Below, piece after piece: positions 26,218 through 34,246 of a stretch of DNA of 64,000 nucleotides; within the stretch, counting starts at the first letter, position 1; the number at the start of each line of letters is the position of its first letter. The stretch lies in assembly GCF_000382705.1 (NCBI RefSeq), contig NZ_ARQE01000001.1, positions 747,924 through 811,923 of the forward strand, written 5' to 3'. The notes under the pieces were generated by a model. The model saw nothing but the letters and a program-made list of their open reading frames with translations, searched no databases and was not told the origin of the DNA. This DNA comes from Aureimonas ureilytica DSM 18598 = NBRC 106430 (lineage in GTDB: Bacteria; Pseudomonadota; Alphaproteobacteria; Rhizobiales; Rhizobiaceae). A program made the translations under genes and the position numbers.

Positions 26218-27528
26218 TCAGGCGACGCGCTTGATGGAGAGGCTTTCGAGATAGGCGGACGGATTGGCCGGATCGAAGCTCTTGCCGTCGAAGAAGGTCT
26301 CGACGCCGCGCGAGGTGCCGGTAGGAATGTCGCTGGCGGCAACGCCGAGGTCTTTCGCCGCCGCGCGCCAGATGTCCTCGCGGTTGACCGCTTCCACCAG
26401 GGCCTTCGTGTCGGCGTCGGCCGGCAGGTAGCCCCAGCGCTGGTCCTCGGTCAGGAACCAGAGGTCGTGGCTCTTGAACGGGTAGGAGGCGTTGTCCCGC
26501 CAGAATTTCATGATGTGGGGCGAGTTCTCGACCACCGGCCGGCCATTGCCGTAGTCGTATTCGCCCGACAGGCGCTTCACGATGTCCTTGGCCGGCACGT
26601 TGAACCAGGCGCGCTTGCCGACGATTTCGGCGAGTTCGGTCTTGTTCTCGGCCTTGTCGCACCATTGCTGGGCTTCCAGAACGGCCATGGTCAGCGCCTT
26701 GGCGCTGTTGGGATGAGCGGCCACCCAGTCGGCGCGCATGGCGAGCGACTTTTCGGGATGGTTGTTCCAGAGTTCGCCCGTTGTCAGCGCGGAGAAGCCG
26801 ATCTTCTGGCCGACCATCTGCTCGTTCCAGGGCTCGCCCACGCAGAAGGCGTCCATCGTGTTGACCTTGAGGTTCGCCACCATCTGCGGCGGCGGCACGA
26901 CGATGGTCTCAACGTCGGTGTTCGGGTCGATGCCGGCGGCGGCCAGCCAGTAGCGCATCCAGAGATCATGCGTGCCACCGGGGAAGGTGACGGCGACCTT
27001 GGAGGGCTTGCCAGCGGCCTTGGCCTTGGCGAAGCCCTCGCGCAGAACGCCCGCATCCAGCCCGACCTTCAGATCGGCGAAGGCGTTGGCGATCGAGATG
27101 CCCTGGCCGTCGAGATTGAGGCGGGCGAGGATCTGCATGGGCATGGGGCCGCCTTGCGTGATCTTTCCCGCATTCATGAGATAGGGCATGGGCGTCAGGA
27201 TATGCGCGCCGTCGATGCCCGAGCCGGCCGAACCGAGCACGAGATTGTCGCGCGTCGTGCCCCAGGAGGACTGCTTGACGACCTCCACATCCGCCATGCC
27301 GTGCTTGGCGAAAAGGCCCTTTTCCTTGGCGACGATCAGCGGCGAGGCGTCGGTCAGCGCGATGAAGCCGAGAATGGCCTTGGTGGTTTCCGGGCCCGCG
27401 CCTTGCGCGAAGGCGCCGGCCGGGAAGCTCGCGCCGATGGCCGAGAAGAGCGCTGCCGTTCCCGCGCTGGCCGCCGTGCCCTGAAGGAAGCGTCGACGGT
27501 TGATGCCAGTCTTCGAGATGTCGGACAT
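26218..27528 (-). CDS. nrtA: Periplasmic nitrate-binding protein NrtA
   Basis: Substrate-binding protein of the nitrate ABC transporter, 436 residues. A Tat signal peptide is visible: RRRFLQG at residues 11-17, a hydrophobic stretch and AFAQG as the likely cleavage region. The mature part has CmpA/NrtA family features (LGFIALTDASPLIVAKEKGLF is split by family-typical residues; SWGTTRDNLVLG; AFCVGEPWNEQMV). It is the first gene of the nrtABC-nirBD-nasA-cysG operon and is preceded by a long leader with an attenuator. Confidence 0.94.
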   Translation of the reverse strand: MSDISKTGINRRRFLQGTAASAGTAALFSAIGASFPAGAFAQGAGPETTKAILGFIALTDASPLIVAKEKGLFAKHGMADVEVVKQSSWGTTRDNLVLGSAGSGIDGAHILTPMPYLMNAGKITQGGPMPMQILARLNLDGQGISIANAFADLKVGLDAGVLREGFAKAKAAGKPSKVAVTFPGGTHDLWMRYWLAAAGIDPNTDVETIVVPPPQMVANLKVNTMDAFCVGEPWNEQMVGQKIGFSALTTGELWNNHPEKSLAMRADWVAAHPNSAKALTMAVLEAQQWCDKAENKTELAEIVGKRAWFNVPAKDIVKRLSGEYDYGNGRPVVENSPHIMKFWRDNASYPFKSHDLWFLTEDQRWGYLPADADTKALVEAVNREDIWRAAAKDLGVAASDIPTGTSRGVETFFDGKSFDPANPSAYLESLSIKRVA

Positions 27529-27575
27529 GCCATTCCTCCGGTGAGATCGGGTGAGGGATGCGGAAGGGGAAAACG

Positions 27576-27628
27576 AAAAAACGCCGCCGTCTGGAGCCTC
27601 CCCGACCGATCGGATGGGAAGGCGGCAG
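27576..27628 (-). terminator. Intrinsic terminator in the nrtA leader (attenuator)
   Basis: Read on the minus strand, CTGCCGCC pairs with GGCGGCG, with an inner CTTCCC/GGGGAG pairing, followed directly by six T residues. It ends 48 bases before the nrtA start, too early to be anything but a conditional terminator in the leader. Two ANTAR-type hairpins lie just upstream. Confidence 0.82.
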
Positions 27629-27630
27629 AA

Positions 27631-27704
27631 CGCGCGACGTCACTGTCTTCGCGGATGCTTCGCCGGAGCGAGGCCTCTTTCGGCCCGTCGTCCTTGGCGG
27701 GTCT
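27631..27704 (-). promoter_or_regulatory. Two-hairpin ANTAR (NasT) RNA target in the nrtA leader
   Basis: Minus-strand RNA. Hairpin P1 (27682-27704) has stem CCCGCC/GACGGG with one mismatch and hexaloop AAGGAC. Hairpin P2 (27631-27654) has a GAC/GUC stem on a CGCG helix and hexaloop AGUGAC. Both loops have A at position 1 and G at position 4, the known signature bound by ANTAR proteins. A terminator follows P2 directly. NasT, encoded a short distance upstream, is the expected ligand; NasT binding would prevent terminator formation when nitrate releases it from NasS. Confidence 0.75.
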
Positions 27705-27775
27705 AAGGGCTATTGAAGCGGAAGCATGGGACTTTGGAAAGTCCAAATGTTCAGCATGAAGGCACGCTCAATAAA

Positions 27776-27794
27776 TGTGCAATCGGCGTGCAGG
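27776..27794 (-). promoter_or_regulatory. Sigma-54-like promoter of the nitrate operon
   Basis: Minus strand CCTGCACGCCGATTGCACA. It matches the sigma-54 consensus with TG in place of GG at -24 and a perfect TTGCA at -12, with the required ten-base spacing between the two elements. It would start transcription near 27767, giving a leader of about 240 bases that includes the attenuator. A nearby perfect 16-base palindrome at 27729-27744 has no assigned role. Confidence 0.55.
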
Positions 27795-27873
27795 CCCGAG
27801 TTTACAAGGGTTTTAAACTGCCTCGTTCCCATGCTCTTCGCGTATGCAGCATGAGGAAATGAAGGGCAGTGCG

Positions 27874-29127
27874 TCAGTCCCGGGACGGGGCGAAGGCGCC
27901 GTCACCCAACTGGCGACGGATCGGGAAGCCCTCGACATAGGCCTTGATCGCGTCCGGCGTCAGTTCGCCCACCGGCGCGGTTTCACGTGAATCCCCCGAT
28001 GCCGCGTCTTCGAACGCGGCGTCATGGAGATCGGGCCGGAAGGCGCCGGCGGCGCGGCGGGCCATGTCCTCGCCGAGGGGCACCTGTCCCCAGCGCACCA
28101 TCTGGCTGTAGACCCAGAGTGCTTCGGACGGGCGTGGGCGGTTGGCCTCGCCGCGATGGAAGGTCAGATAGTTCGGCAGGTTGCGGCGCGTTCCGTCCCG
28201 GTCCACCCGCAGGTCGCCTGCGAGGATGCTCGCGAGCGAGGCGGCGTCGCCGCCGAGATGCTCCGGCCGCGCGAGGATCGAGGCGAGTTCCACCCGGTTC
28301 TCCGCTCCGTCGCACCAGAGCGCCGCCTGCCTCAGCGCCCGCAGGAGCGCCGCGCCGAGTTCGGCGTTCTCGGCCCACCAGTCCGGCCGGACGCCCAGCA
28401 CCTTTTCCGGCGAGGACGGGGAGATGTCGGCCTTCACCGCGACGATGCGCCCGACGCCCGCTTCCACCGCGCCGACATTCCAGGGCGCGTTGACGCAGAA
28501 CCCGTCGATCGCGCCCGAGCGCAGGGCGTCCACCGTCAGCGGCGGCGGGACGACGGTCATGGCGACGTCGCGATCCGGGTCGATCCCCGCTTCCGCCATC
28601 CAGAAGCGGAACTCGTAATTGTGCGACGAGAACGGGTAGGTCATCGCGAAGGTCAAGGGCGCCTCGCCCGCCGCCGCGCGCTGTCGGACCACGCGGGCGA
28701 GCGCACGCGCATGGGCGGCGGGCTCCTCGCCGTCCTCCCCGTCCGCCGCCTCGCGCATCGCCTCGAACAGGCGCATGGACAGCGTCACCGCATTGCCGCC
28801 GAGGCCGAGCGAAAAGGGCGCGATGACGGGATAGGGATTGGAGCCGAGGCCGAGCTGCGAGGCGACCGCCATGGGTCCGAGAAGATGGGCCGCGTCGAAC
28901 TGGCGGAAGGCGAGCCGATCCCGGATGTTGGACCAGGACACGTCCCGCACGAGATCGAGCCGCAGCCCTGCCGCGCGGTCGAGCCCGAGGGCGGCCGCCG
29001 CGATCGGCACCGCCGCGTCCACCAGCGGAATGAAGCCGAGGCGCACGGTCGGCAGCGTGGACAGGTTGGACAGGGTGGCGGGGCCGGACAGGGTGGAGGG
29101 GGCCGAAAGGGAAGGGGTCGAATTCAT
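27874..29127 (-). CDS. nasS: NasS nitrate sensor (cytoplasmic NrtA-like protein)
   Basis: A 417-residue protein of the NrtA/CmpA fold with no signal peptide, as expected for NasS, which binds nitrate in the cytoplasm and holds NasT inactive in its absence. It begins with a Ser/Thr/Leu/Pro repeat (STLSGPATLSNLSTLP), then VRLGFIPLVDAAVPIAAA and the ligand-domain signatures FSSHNYEFRFWMAEAGIDP and DGFCVNAPWNVGAVE. Its start overlaps the nasT stop by four bases (ATGA), so the two are coupled. The assignment over a transporter component rests on the missing signal and the nasT overlap. Confidence 0.9.
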   Translation of the reverse strand: MNSTPSLSAPSTLSGPATLSNLSTLPTVRLGFIPLVDAAVPIAAAALGLDRAAGLRLDLVRDVSWSNIRDRLAFRQFDAAHLLGPMAVASQLGLGSNPYPVIAPFSLGLGGNAVTLSMRLFEAMREAADGEDGEEPAAHARALARVVRQRAAAGEAPLTFAMTYPFSSHNYEFRFWMAEAGIDPDRDVAMTVVPPPLTVDALRSGAIDGFCVNAPWNVGAVEAGVGRIVAVKADISPSSPEKVLGVRPDWWAENAELGAALLRALRQAALWCDGAENRVELASILARPEHLGGDAASLASILAGDLRVDRDGTRRNLPNYLTFHRGEANRPRPSEALWVYSQMVRWGQVPLGEDMARRAAGAFRPDLHDAAFEDAASGDSRETAPVGELTPDAIKAYVEGFPIRRQLGDGAFAPSRD

Positions 29128-29726
29128 CGCTTCACCTCGCCGCCGAAGAGATCGGCCGCCGTCACGATGCTGCGCGCGATCTCCACCAGCTTCCGCTTCT
29201 CGTTCATCGCCGTCTGGCGCAGGAGGCGGTAGCTTTCTTCCTCGCTGAGGCCCCTGCGCTGCATCAGGATGCCCTTGGCCTTTTCCACGATCTTGCGATC
29301 GGCGAGTTCCGAGCGCGCCTCGTGCAATTCGCGCTCCAGCCGCGAATAGGCGTGGAAACGCAGGACGGCCATGTCGAGAATCGCCTTCACGCGCTCCTTC
29401 TTCAGCCCGTCCACCACATAGGCCGAGACGCCCGCCGAGATCGCGGCCTCCATGGAGGCGGCGTCCGAGCGGTCGACGAACATGGCGATGGGGCGCTGAA
29501 CGGTGCGCGACACCTGAAAGAACTGCTCCAGCCGGTCGCGATTGGGGTTTTCGAGATCCACCACGATCACGTCGGGACGAAACTGCTCGATCTCGCGCAC
29601 CAGACCGTTCATCGCGGCGACGACGCGCACGCGCTCATGCCCGGCCTCGCGCAGCCCCTCCTCGATGATGGTGGCCCGCGCTCGGTTTTCGTCGACGATC
29701 AGAACGGCAAGGGCGCTGGGCTCCAT
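29124..29726 (-). CDS. nasT: NasT antiterminator (receiver-like + ANTAR)
   Basis: A 200-residue RNA-binding regulator. The N-terminal part is a pseudo-receiver (LAVLIVDENRARATIIEEGL, then VIVVDLENPNRD). The C-terminal ANTAR domain is IVEKAKGILMQRRGLSEEESYRLLR, ending in MNEKRKLVEIARSIV. The start at the ATG of 29726 gives MEPSALAVLIV; an upstream in-frame start has no domain support. It forms an operon with nasS. Its predicted target is the double-hexaloop leader upstream of nrtA. Confidence 0.95.
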   Translation of the reverse strand: MEPSALAVLIVDENRARATIIEEGLREAGHERVRVVAAMNGLVREIEQFRPDVIVVDLENPNRDRLEQFFQVSRTVQRPIAMFVDRSDAASMEAAISAGVSAYVVDGLKKERVKAILDMAVLRFHAYSRLERELHEARSELADRKIVEKAKGILMQRRGLSEEESYRLLRQTAMNEKRKLVEIARSIVTAADLFGGEVKR

Positions 29727-29818
29727 CTGCGCATGTTTTGCGCAAGCCGCACGAGGAGGCAAGGGAGGTCCTGCTGCGGCGCGGCAAAAATTTAGCCGCG
29801 CCCTCAAGCGGGAGCGCG

Positions 29819-30247
29819 TCAGCCCTTGTCGGCGGTGAGGCCGGCGGCTTCGATGCCGGCGACTGCGGCCGTCTCGTCATTGTCCGACGTGTCGCCGGTG
29901 ATGCCGACCGCGCCGACGATCGCGCCATCGCGGCGGATCAGGACGCCGCCCGGCACCGGCACGAGCGAGCCGCCGGCCAGCGCGTTCATGGACTGGATGA
30001 AATAGGGCTGCTCCTCGGCGCGCTTCCACAGGGCGCGCGAGCCCATGCCCATCTGCACCGCGCCATTGGCCTTGCCGATGGCGATGTCGGGCCGCATGCG
30101 CGAGGCGCCGTCCTGCCGCTCCAGGGCGACGAGCGCGCCGCCGGCATCCAGCACCGCGACGGTCAGCGGCTTCAGCTTCAGCTCCGCGCCCTTGGCGAGC
30201 GCGGCGGCGATGATGGTGCGGGCGGTGTCGAGCGTCAGCGTCGTCAT
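29819..30247 (-). CDS. GlcG/HbpS-family (DUF336) heme-binding protein
   Basis: A 142-residue single-domain protein of the GlcG/HbpS family (TARTIIAAALAKGAELKL, KPLTVAVLDAGGALVALERQDGA within the N-terminal half, and GGVLIRRDGAIVGAVGITGD near the end). Some family members bind heme or corrinoids; others have no known role. No signal peptide is visible. It stands alone between nasT and a DUF2798 gene. Confidence 0.8.
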   Translation of the reverse strand: MTTLTLDTARTIIAAALAKGAELKLKPLTVAVLDAGGALVALERQDGASRMRPDIAIGKANGAVQMGMGSRALWKRAEEQPYFIQSMNALAGGSLVPVPGGVLIRRDGAIVGAVGITGDTSDNDETAAVAGIEAAGLTADKG

Positions 30248-30348
30248 GAAACGGCCTCTCGTTAAGGGAGGCCTGTCCTAACGCGCGCGGGCGCGGCTCG
30301 CAAATCGCGGGGGCCTGGAAGGCGGGAGCGCATCGCGCTCCCGTTCCG

Positions 30349-30600
30349 CTAGCGGGAGGCAGGGCTCTCCACGAGGAGGCCCGCGAGCCGACGCACGAGC
30401 GGCATGACGACGAGAAGCGTCGGAAAGGCGACGAGCCAGGACAGGCCCCAGCCCTTCAGCCATTGGGTGGGCAGGTCGGCGGACAGGCCGAGCGCCCGCG
30501 CCGTGGAAATGGCCGAAACCACGCCGCACATCATGAGCGAGAGAAGAAACGGAACCACGATCGAGGCATGGCGCGGGGGAAGCTTGCGGAAAGCAGGCAT
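30349..30600 (-). CDS. DUF2798-like small membrane protein
   Basis: An 83-residue protein with two membrane helices (SIVVPFLLSLMMCGVVSAIS and LSWLVAFPTLLVVMPLVRRL). Length, the LSLMMCGVVSAIST start and the W-L-x2-W-G-L-S-W turn between helices fit DUF2798. Function unknown. The ATG at 30600 follows GGGAGTG. Confidence 0.72.
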   Translation of the reverse strand: MPAFRKLPPRHASIVVPFLLSLMMCGVVSAISTARALGLSADLPTQWLKGWGLSWLVAFPTLLVVMPLVRRLAGLLVESPASR

Positions 30601-30744
30601 GACGACACTCCCTAGGCCTGCCGGAACGGCGAAGGCCAGCTTGAGCGTTGGTTCACGTTAACGCTTACGGAGCGGATGCACGCAGGGACGATTCCATGGT
30701 GCGGCGCGGCGGTCAAGCGCCGCGACGGGGAAGGCCTGCCCGCC

Positions 30745-32004
30745 TCAGCCGAAGCGGCGCGCCGCGTCGAGGCCGAGGCCGAGGCCGACCGAGCCGAAGG
30801 CGTCGGAATGGGCGATGCGGGCGCCGGGAAAGCGCGCCACAGCCGCGCCCTGCACGGCCGGCACCTGTGCGCCGCCGCCCGTCAGGATCACCGTGTCCAC
30901 CGCCTCCGCCTCGACGCCGCCGAGATGCAGCGCCTCGGAAATGGCGCGGTCGATCTTCTCCACGAGTTCTCCCGTCGCCGCCTCGAATTCGCCGCGCGTC
31001 ACCGCCGTTTCGAGCGCGAGACCGGGCTCCTTCAGCTGGATGGCGGTCGCGGCCTCGTCCGACAGGGCGATCTTGGCGCGCTCCACCGCGCCGGCGAGGC
31101 GGTGGCCCGAGCGATGCGCCAGCATATGCTCCATGCGCCCGAGCTTCTCGGGCTCGGCCGCTTCCTTGCGCAGGGCGCGGATGTCGGCGAGGATCTTGGG
31201 CGTATAGAGCGTGTTGATCCGGTGCCAGGTCGCCATGTCGTTGAAGTACCAGACCGGCATCAGGCGCTTGCCGTCGGCGGTCGAGGAGCCGAGGCCGAGC
31301 AGCGGCTGCATCTTGGCGATGTTCAAGAGCCGATCGAAATCCGTGCCGCCGACATGGACGCCCGTCGTGCCGAGAATGTCGTCGGCCCGGTCGGGATTGC
31401 GGGCGCGCTCGGGCGACAGGCGCAGGAGCGAGAAGTCCGACGTGCCGCCGCCGATATCCACTACCAGCGCCAATTGCTCGGCATTGATCGTGCTCTCGAA
31501 ATAGAGCGCGGCGGCGACCGGCTCGAACTGGAACTCGATATGGCGGAAGCCCTGCGCGCGGGCGGCGGCTTCGAGCTGCCCTTGCGCGTTCGCGTCCGCC
31601 TCGTCGCTCTCGTCCACGAAGCGCACGGGGCGGCCGAGCACGATGCTGTCGGTCTCGCCGCCGGTCTCCGTTTCCAGCTTCTGGCGCAGATGCTTCAGGA
31701 AGCGGCCGATCAGGTCCTCGAAGGTCATGCGCTCGCGCCCGACCTGCGTCGTTTCCTTCATCAAGGCCGAGCCGAGAATGCTTTTCAGCGCGCGCATGAA
31801 GCGCCCTTCGGCCCCGTCCACATATTCGAACACGGCGCGGCGCCCGAAATAGGTGTGCCCGTCCTCCAGGCTGAAGAACAGCGCCGAGGGGATCGTCAGA
31901 TGCTCGCCTTCCACCGGCAGAAGCCGCGGCGCACCGCCCGGCGCGCAGAGCGCGAGGGTGGAATTGGTGGTGCCGAAGTCGAGGCCGGGAAAGAAGCGGG
32001 ACAT
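30745..32004 (-). CDS. Hsp70-family protein (YegD-like)
   Basis: Actin-fold ATPase of 419 residues, shorter than DnaK and without its substrate-binding C-terminus. Phosphate loops are intact: GLDFGTTNSTLAL, VVDIGGGTSDFSLL and ILTGGGAQVPAV. This matches the YegD group of Hsp70-like proteins, whose clients are unknown. The start at the ATG of 32004 (MSRFFPGLDFG) puts the first phosphate loop at residue 8; an ATG 19 codons upstream lacks a ribosome binding site. It appears monocistronic. Confidence 0.88.
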   Translation of the reverse strand: MSRFFPGLDFGTTNSTLALCAPGGAPRLLPVEGEHLTIPSALFFSLEDGHTYFGRRAVFEYVDGAEGRFMRALKSILGSALMKETTQVGRERMTFEDLIGRFLKHLRQKLETETGGETDSIVLGRPVRFVDESDEADANAQGQLEAAARAQGFRHIEFQFEPVAAALYFESTINAEQLALVVDIGGGTSDFSLLRLSPERARNPDRADDILGTTGVHVGGTDFDRLLNIAKMQPLLGLGSSTADGKRLMPVWYFNDMATWHRINTLYTPKILADIRALRKEAAEPEKLGRMEHMLAHRSGHRLAGAVERAKIALSDEAATAIQLKEPGLALETAVTRGEFEAATGELVEKIDRAISEALHLGGVEAEAVDTVILTGGGAQVPAVQGAAVARFPGARIAHSDAFGSVGLGLGLDAARRFG

Positions 32005-32203
32005 GGAGCGGCTCGCGAAACGAGGGCTTCGCGGCACCCGGAACGGCGCGTCGAAGCTCATGGCAAACGGGCGGCCCGTCTATCGTATCGCGCCGCACAA
32101 TGAAAGGGCGAGCCTTGCGCGAAACGGCCCTGGCTGGCCTGCGTGCTTTCCATCAGTGCGCGACGCGAGGCGTGCCCCAAAGCTCCTGCCCAACGGTCGA
32201 AAC

Positions 32204-32233
32204 GAAAAAGGGACGCCGAGCGACGCCCCTTTC
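32204..32233 (-). terminator. Terminator after the catalase-like gene
   Basis: On the minus strand a stem AAAGGGGCG / CGTCCCTTT with a short loop is followed by TTTTTCG. It lies 32 bases after the catalase-like stop. Confidence 0.78.
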
Positions 32234-32264
32234 CTGTCGGCTGACGCGCAGGACCATCGCCGCC

Positions 32265-33335
32265 TTACGCCGGCTCGTGGATCGGGCAGCGGTTGAAGCG
32301 GGCGCGGAACTCGGCGGAATGCTGGTAGGCCGAGCGGCGGGCGCGGTTGATGTTGCCGAGCGGCTGATGGGCGGCAAGGCCGGTCCAGACGCTGAAGCGC
32401 ATTTCCTCGTCCACCGCCCGCACGCGCCTCTCGTCCCAGCTGTCCTGCGGATCGACCGTGATGGTCGCGACCGTCTGGAACGGCGCTTCCTCCTCGTTCC
32501 ACTCGACGGTCGGGTCTTCCACCGGCTGGCGCTCCAGATCGCGGCAGAGCTGGACGCGCAGCTCCCACACGCCCCGGCGCGCGCGCATCTCGGCCTGCAC
32601 CGTTTCACGAATGGCGTTCGGCCGGTCGGTGGCGTCGATCTCCTTGTCTTCCAGCTCGGTCAGGTCGGCCGAGACCGGCACGATGCTGAACTTGGCGATA
32701 TAATCGCCGTAACGGAAGGGCGTGACGCTGTAATAGGTCTGGCCGAGCGGATCGACATTGGGCGCGCCGCCGAGCGACTGGAGCTTGGGGCTTTCGATGC
32801 CCACCGTTTCCAGCGCCTTGCTGACGCCGCGCAAAACGCTCGACATCACCGTCTTGGTGCCTTCGAGCCGGTCCGTGGTCTTGGCCAGCATCTTCAGATT
32901 GCCGAGAAACTGATCGGCCGTCTTGGTCTGGAAGACCGGGCCGTTGACCATGACGAAATCCTGCGTCGTGCCTTCCGCGCCGGGCAGGCGCTCGCCCTCG
33001 ACATCCAGAACCTTCAAGGCGAGGCCGCGCGGCAGCGAGATCGCGTCGGGCAGGATGTCGCCGGCATTGGTGGACAGGCGCAGGAAGACCTTGTGCTCGC
33101 CGGGCTTGGCGAAAAGCCCCTGCGCGAGTTCCGGGGCAAGGCCCTCGTGAACGCGCATCGTGCCTTCCAGAATGCCATGCGCCTTGGCATGAACCGAGCG
33201 CACGGCATGGCCGTAGTCGTGCGCGGTGGTCTCCAGGATCGTGTCGAAGGTCTCGTTCAGACCGGCTTGTGTTTCCTTCTCGTCGGGCTGCACGGTTTCG
33301 ACGGCGGGGGAATAGCGGACGGGCGCGGCTGTCAT
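32265..33335 (-). CDS. Catalase-family heme protein (small, SrpA-like)
   Basis: A 356-residue protein with a reduced catalase fold. Visible family features are the distal His segment RSVHAKAHGILEGT, FLRLSTNAGD with PRGLALKVLDVEGE (equivalent to the catalase R-x-S-x3-G block), and PFRYGDYIAKFSIVP. It lacks the length of a full catalase, so it may be a peroxidase or a heme-dependent lipid-peroxide enzyme. The start at the ATG of 33335 (MTAAPVRYSP) is preferred over MERFKV six codons upstream, though both are possible. Confidence 0.8.
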   Translation of the reverse strand: MTAAPVRYSPAVETVQPDEKETQAGLNETFDTILETTAHDYGHAVRSVHAKAHGILEGTMRVHEGLAPELAQGLFAKPGEHKVFLRLSTNAGDILPDAISLPRGLALKVLDVEGERLPGAEGTTQDFVMVNGPVFQTKTADQFLGNLKMLAKTTDRLEGTKTVMSSVLRGVSKALETVGIESPKLQSLGGAPNVDPLGQTYYSVTPFRYGDYIAKFSIVPVSADLTELEDKEIDATDRPNAIRETVQAEMRARRGVWELRVQLCRDLERQPVEDPTVEWNEEEAPFQTVATITVDPQDSWDERRVRAVDEEMRFSVWTGLAAHQPLGNINRARRSAYQHSAEFRARFNRCPIHEPA

Positions 33336-33440
33336 GACCTTGAACCTTTCCAAACGCCTTGGGGGCTTGGTCGGCTAAGCTTCGGCCAGGCCGATGAGTT
33401 CCATCGCGCGCGAGAGATTGAGGCTGTCCATGGACAGCCT

Positions 33441-33953
33441 CTAGGGTTTCCAGACCCAGAGAAAGATCGCGACGCCGAAGAGATAGGTCCAGGTGAAGCC
33501 GAAGATCCAGGGCGTGTGCAGGGCGAAGCGCGCGCCCTGCCGGAAGCGCAGGTCGAGCGTCGGGTCGAGCGGCGAATCCGCCCGCTCCACCGGCCAGAAG
33601 GGCGCGAGCGCGCGGTGGCGGTCGATGAGCTCCTGCTGCCGCCGGTGCCAGGCCTCGATCTCGCCCGCCGAAGCGCGCAGGCTCGCCCAGGCATCGACCG
33701 ACAGGACGAAGCCGAGGATCGACAGGGGCAGGGGCACGAGCAGCGTGAAGAGGCCGGGCTTCGACCAGCCCGCCGCCATGGAGGAGGCATAGGCGATCAC
33801 CAGAAAGGACTGCGCCGTCAGATAGGCCGACAGGCGCGCCGACAGAATCTCGCCCTCGAACCGGATTTCGCTGCGATATTGCGACAGAAGCGCGGACGGG
33901 TCCGGCGTGTTCGCCGGCTGCGGGCCTGCGGCGCTTGCGCCGGCCTCGCTCAT
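33441..33953 (-). CDS. Small membrane protein, possibly RipA-like
   Basis: A 170-residue protein. A helical N-terminus (LLSQYRSEIRFEGEILSARLSAY) runs into two membrane helices (about residues 50-85), then a cytoplasmic helical stretch with WHRRQQELIDRHRALAPFW and a third hydrophobic segment at the C-terminus (FTWTYLFGVAIFLWVW). The layout recalls the RipA-like octameric membrane family, a tentative match. It lies between the catalase-like gene and a small unknown gene on the same strand. Confidence 0.6.
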   Translation of the reverse strand: MSEAGASAAGPQPANTPDPSALLSQYRSEIRFEGEILSARLSAYLTAQSFLVIAYASSMAAGWSKPGLFTLLVPLPLSILGFVLSVDAWASLRASAGEIEAWHRRQQELIDRHRALAPFWPVERADSPLDPTLDLRFRQGARFALHTPWIFGFTWTYLFGVAIFLWVWKP

Positions 33954-33980
33954 GGCCGCGCGGCCCTTCGCTCGGCCGGA

Positions 33981-34172
33981 TCACCCCTTGGCATGGTTCG
34001 CCTCGCCGGATTCGCCGGCCAGAACCGCCTGGAGATTGCTGACGATCAGCTCCACATTCTCGCGGCTGGCGCTGATTTCGAAGACTTCGGCTTGATCGTC
34101 CACGATATGGATCACGAACGTTCCGTCGGTGTTCTCGCTGGCAAAACCGGTGAGGTTGCGGCGCTCGGTCAT
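33981..34172 (-). CDS. Small unrecognised protein (63 residues)
   Basis: Not recognised. It reads MTERRNLTGFASENTDG, then FVIHIVDDQAEVFEISASRE and a short helix ending in a charged tail. The composition is normal for the region and a GGAGACG sequence precedes the ATG. It ends 27 bases before the RipA-like gene, so the two may be cotranscribed. Confidence 0.6.
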   Translation of the reverse strand: MTERRNLTGFASENTDGTFVIHIVDDQAEVFEISASRENVELIVSNLQAVLAGESGEANHAKG

Positions 34173-34246
34173 GGGGCGTCTCCGTCGCTGGAAGGGGGCG
34201 GGGCGGCCGGGTGGGGCGCCGTCGCCGGATCAAGGGAAAGGCATCC

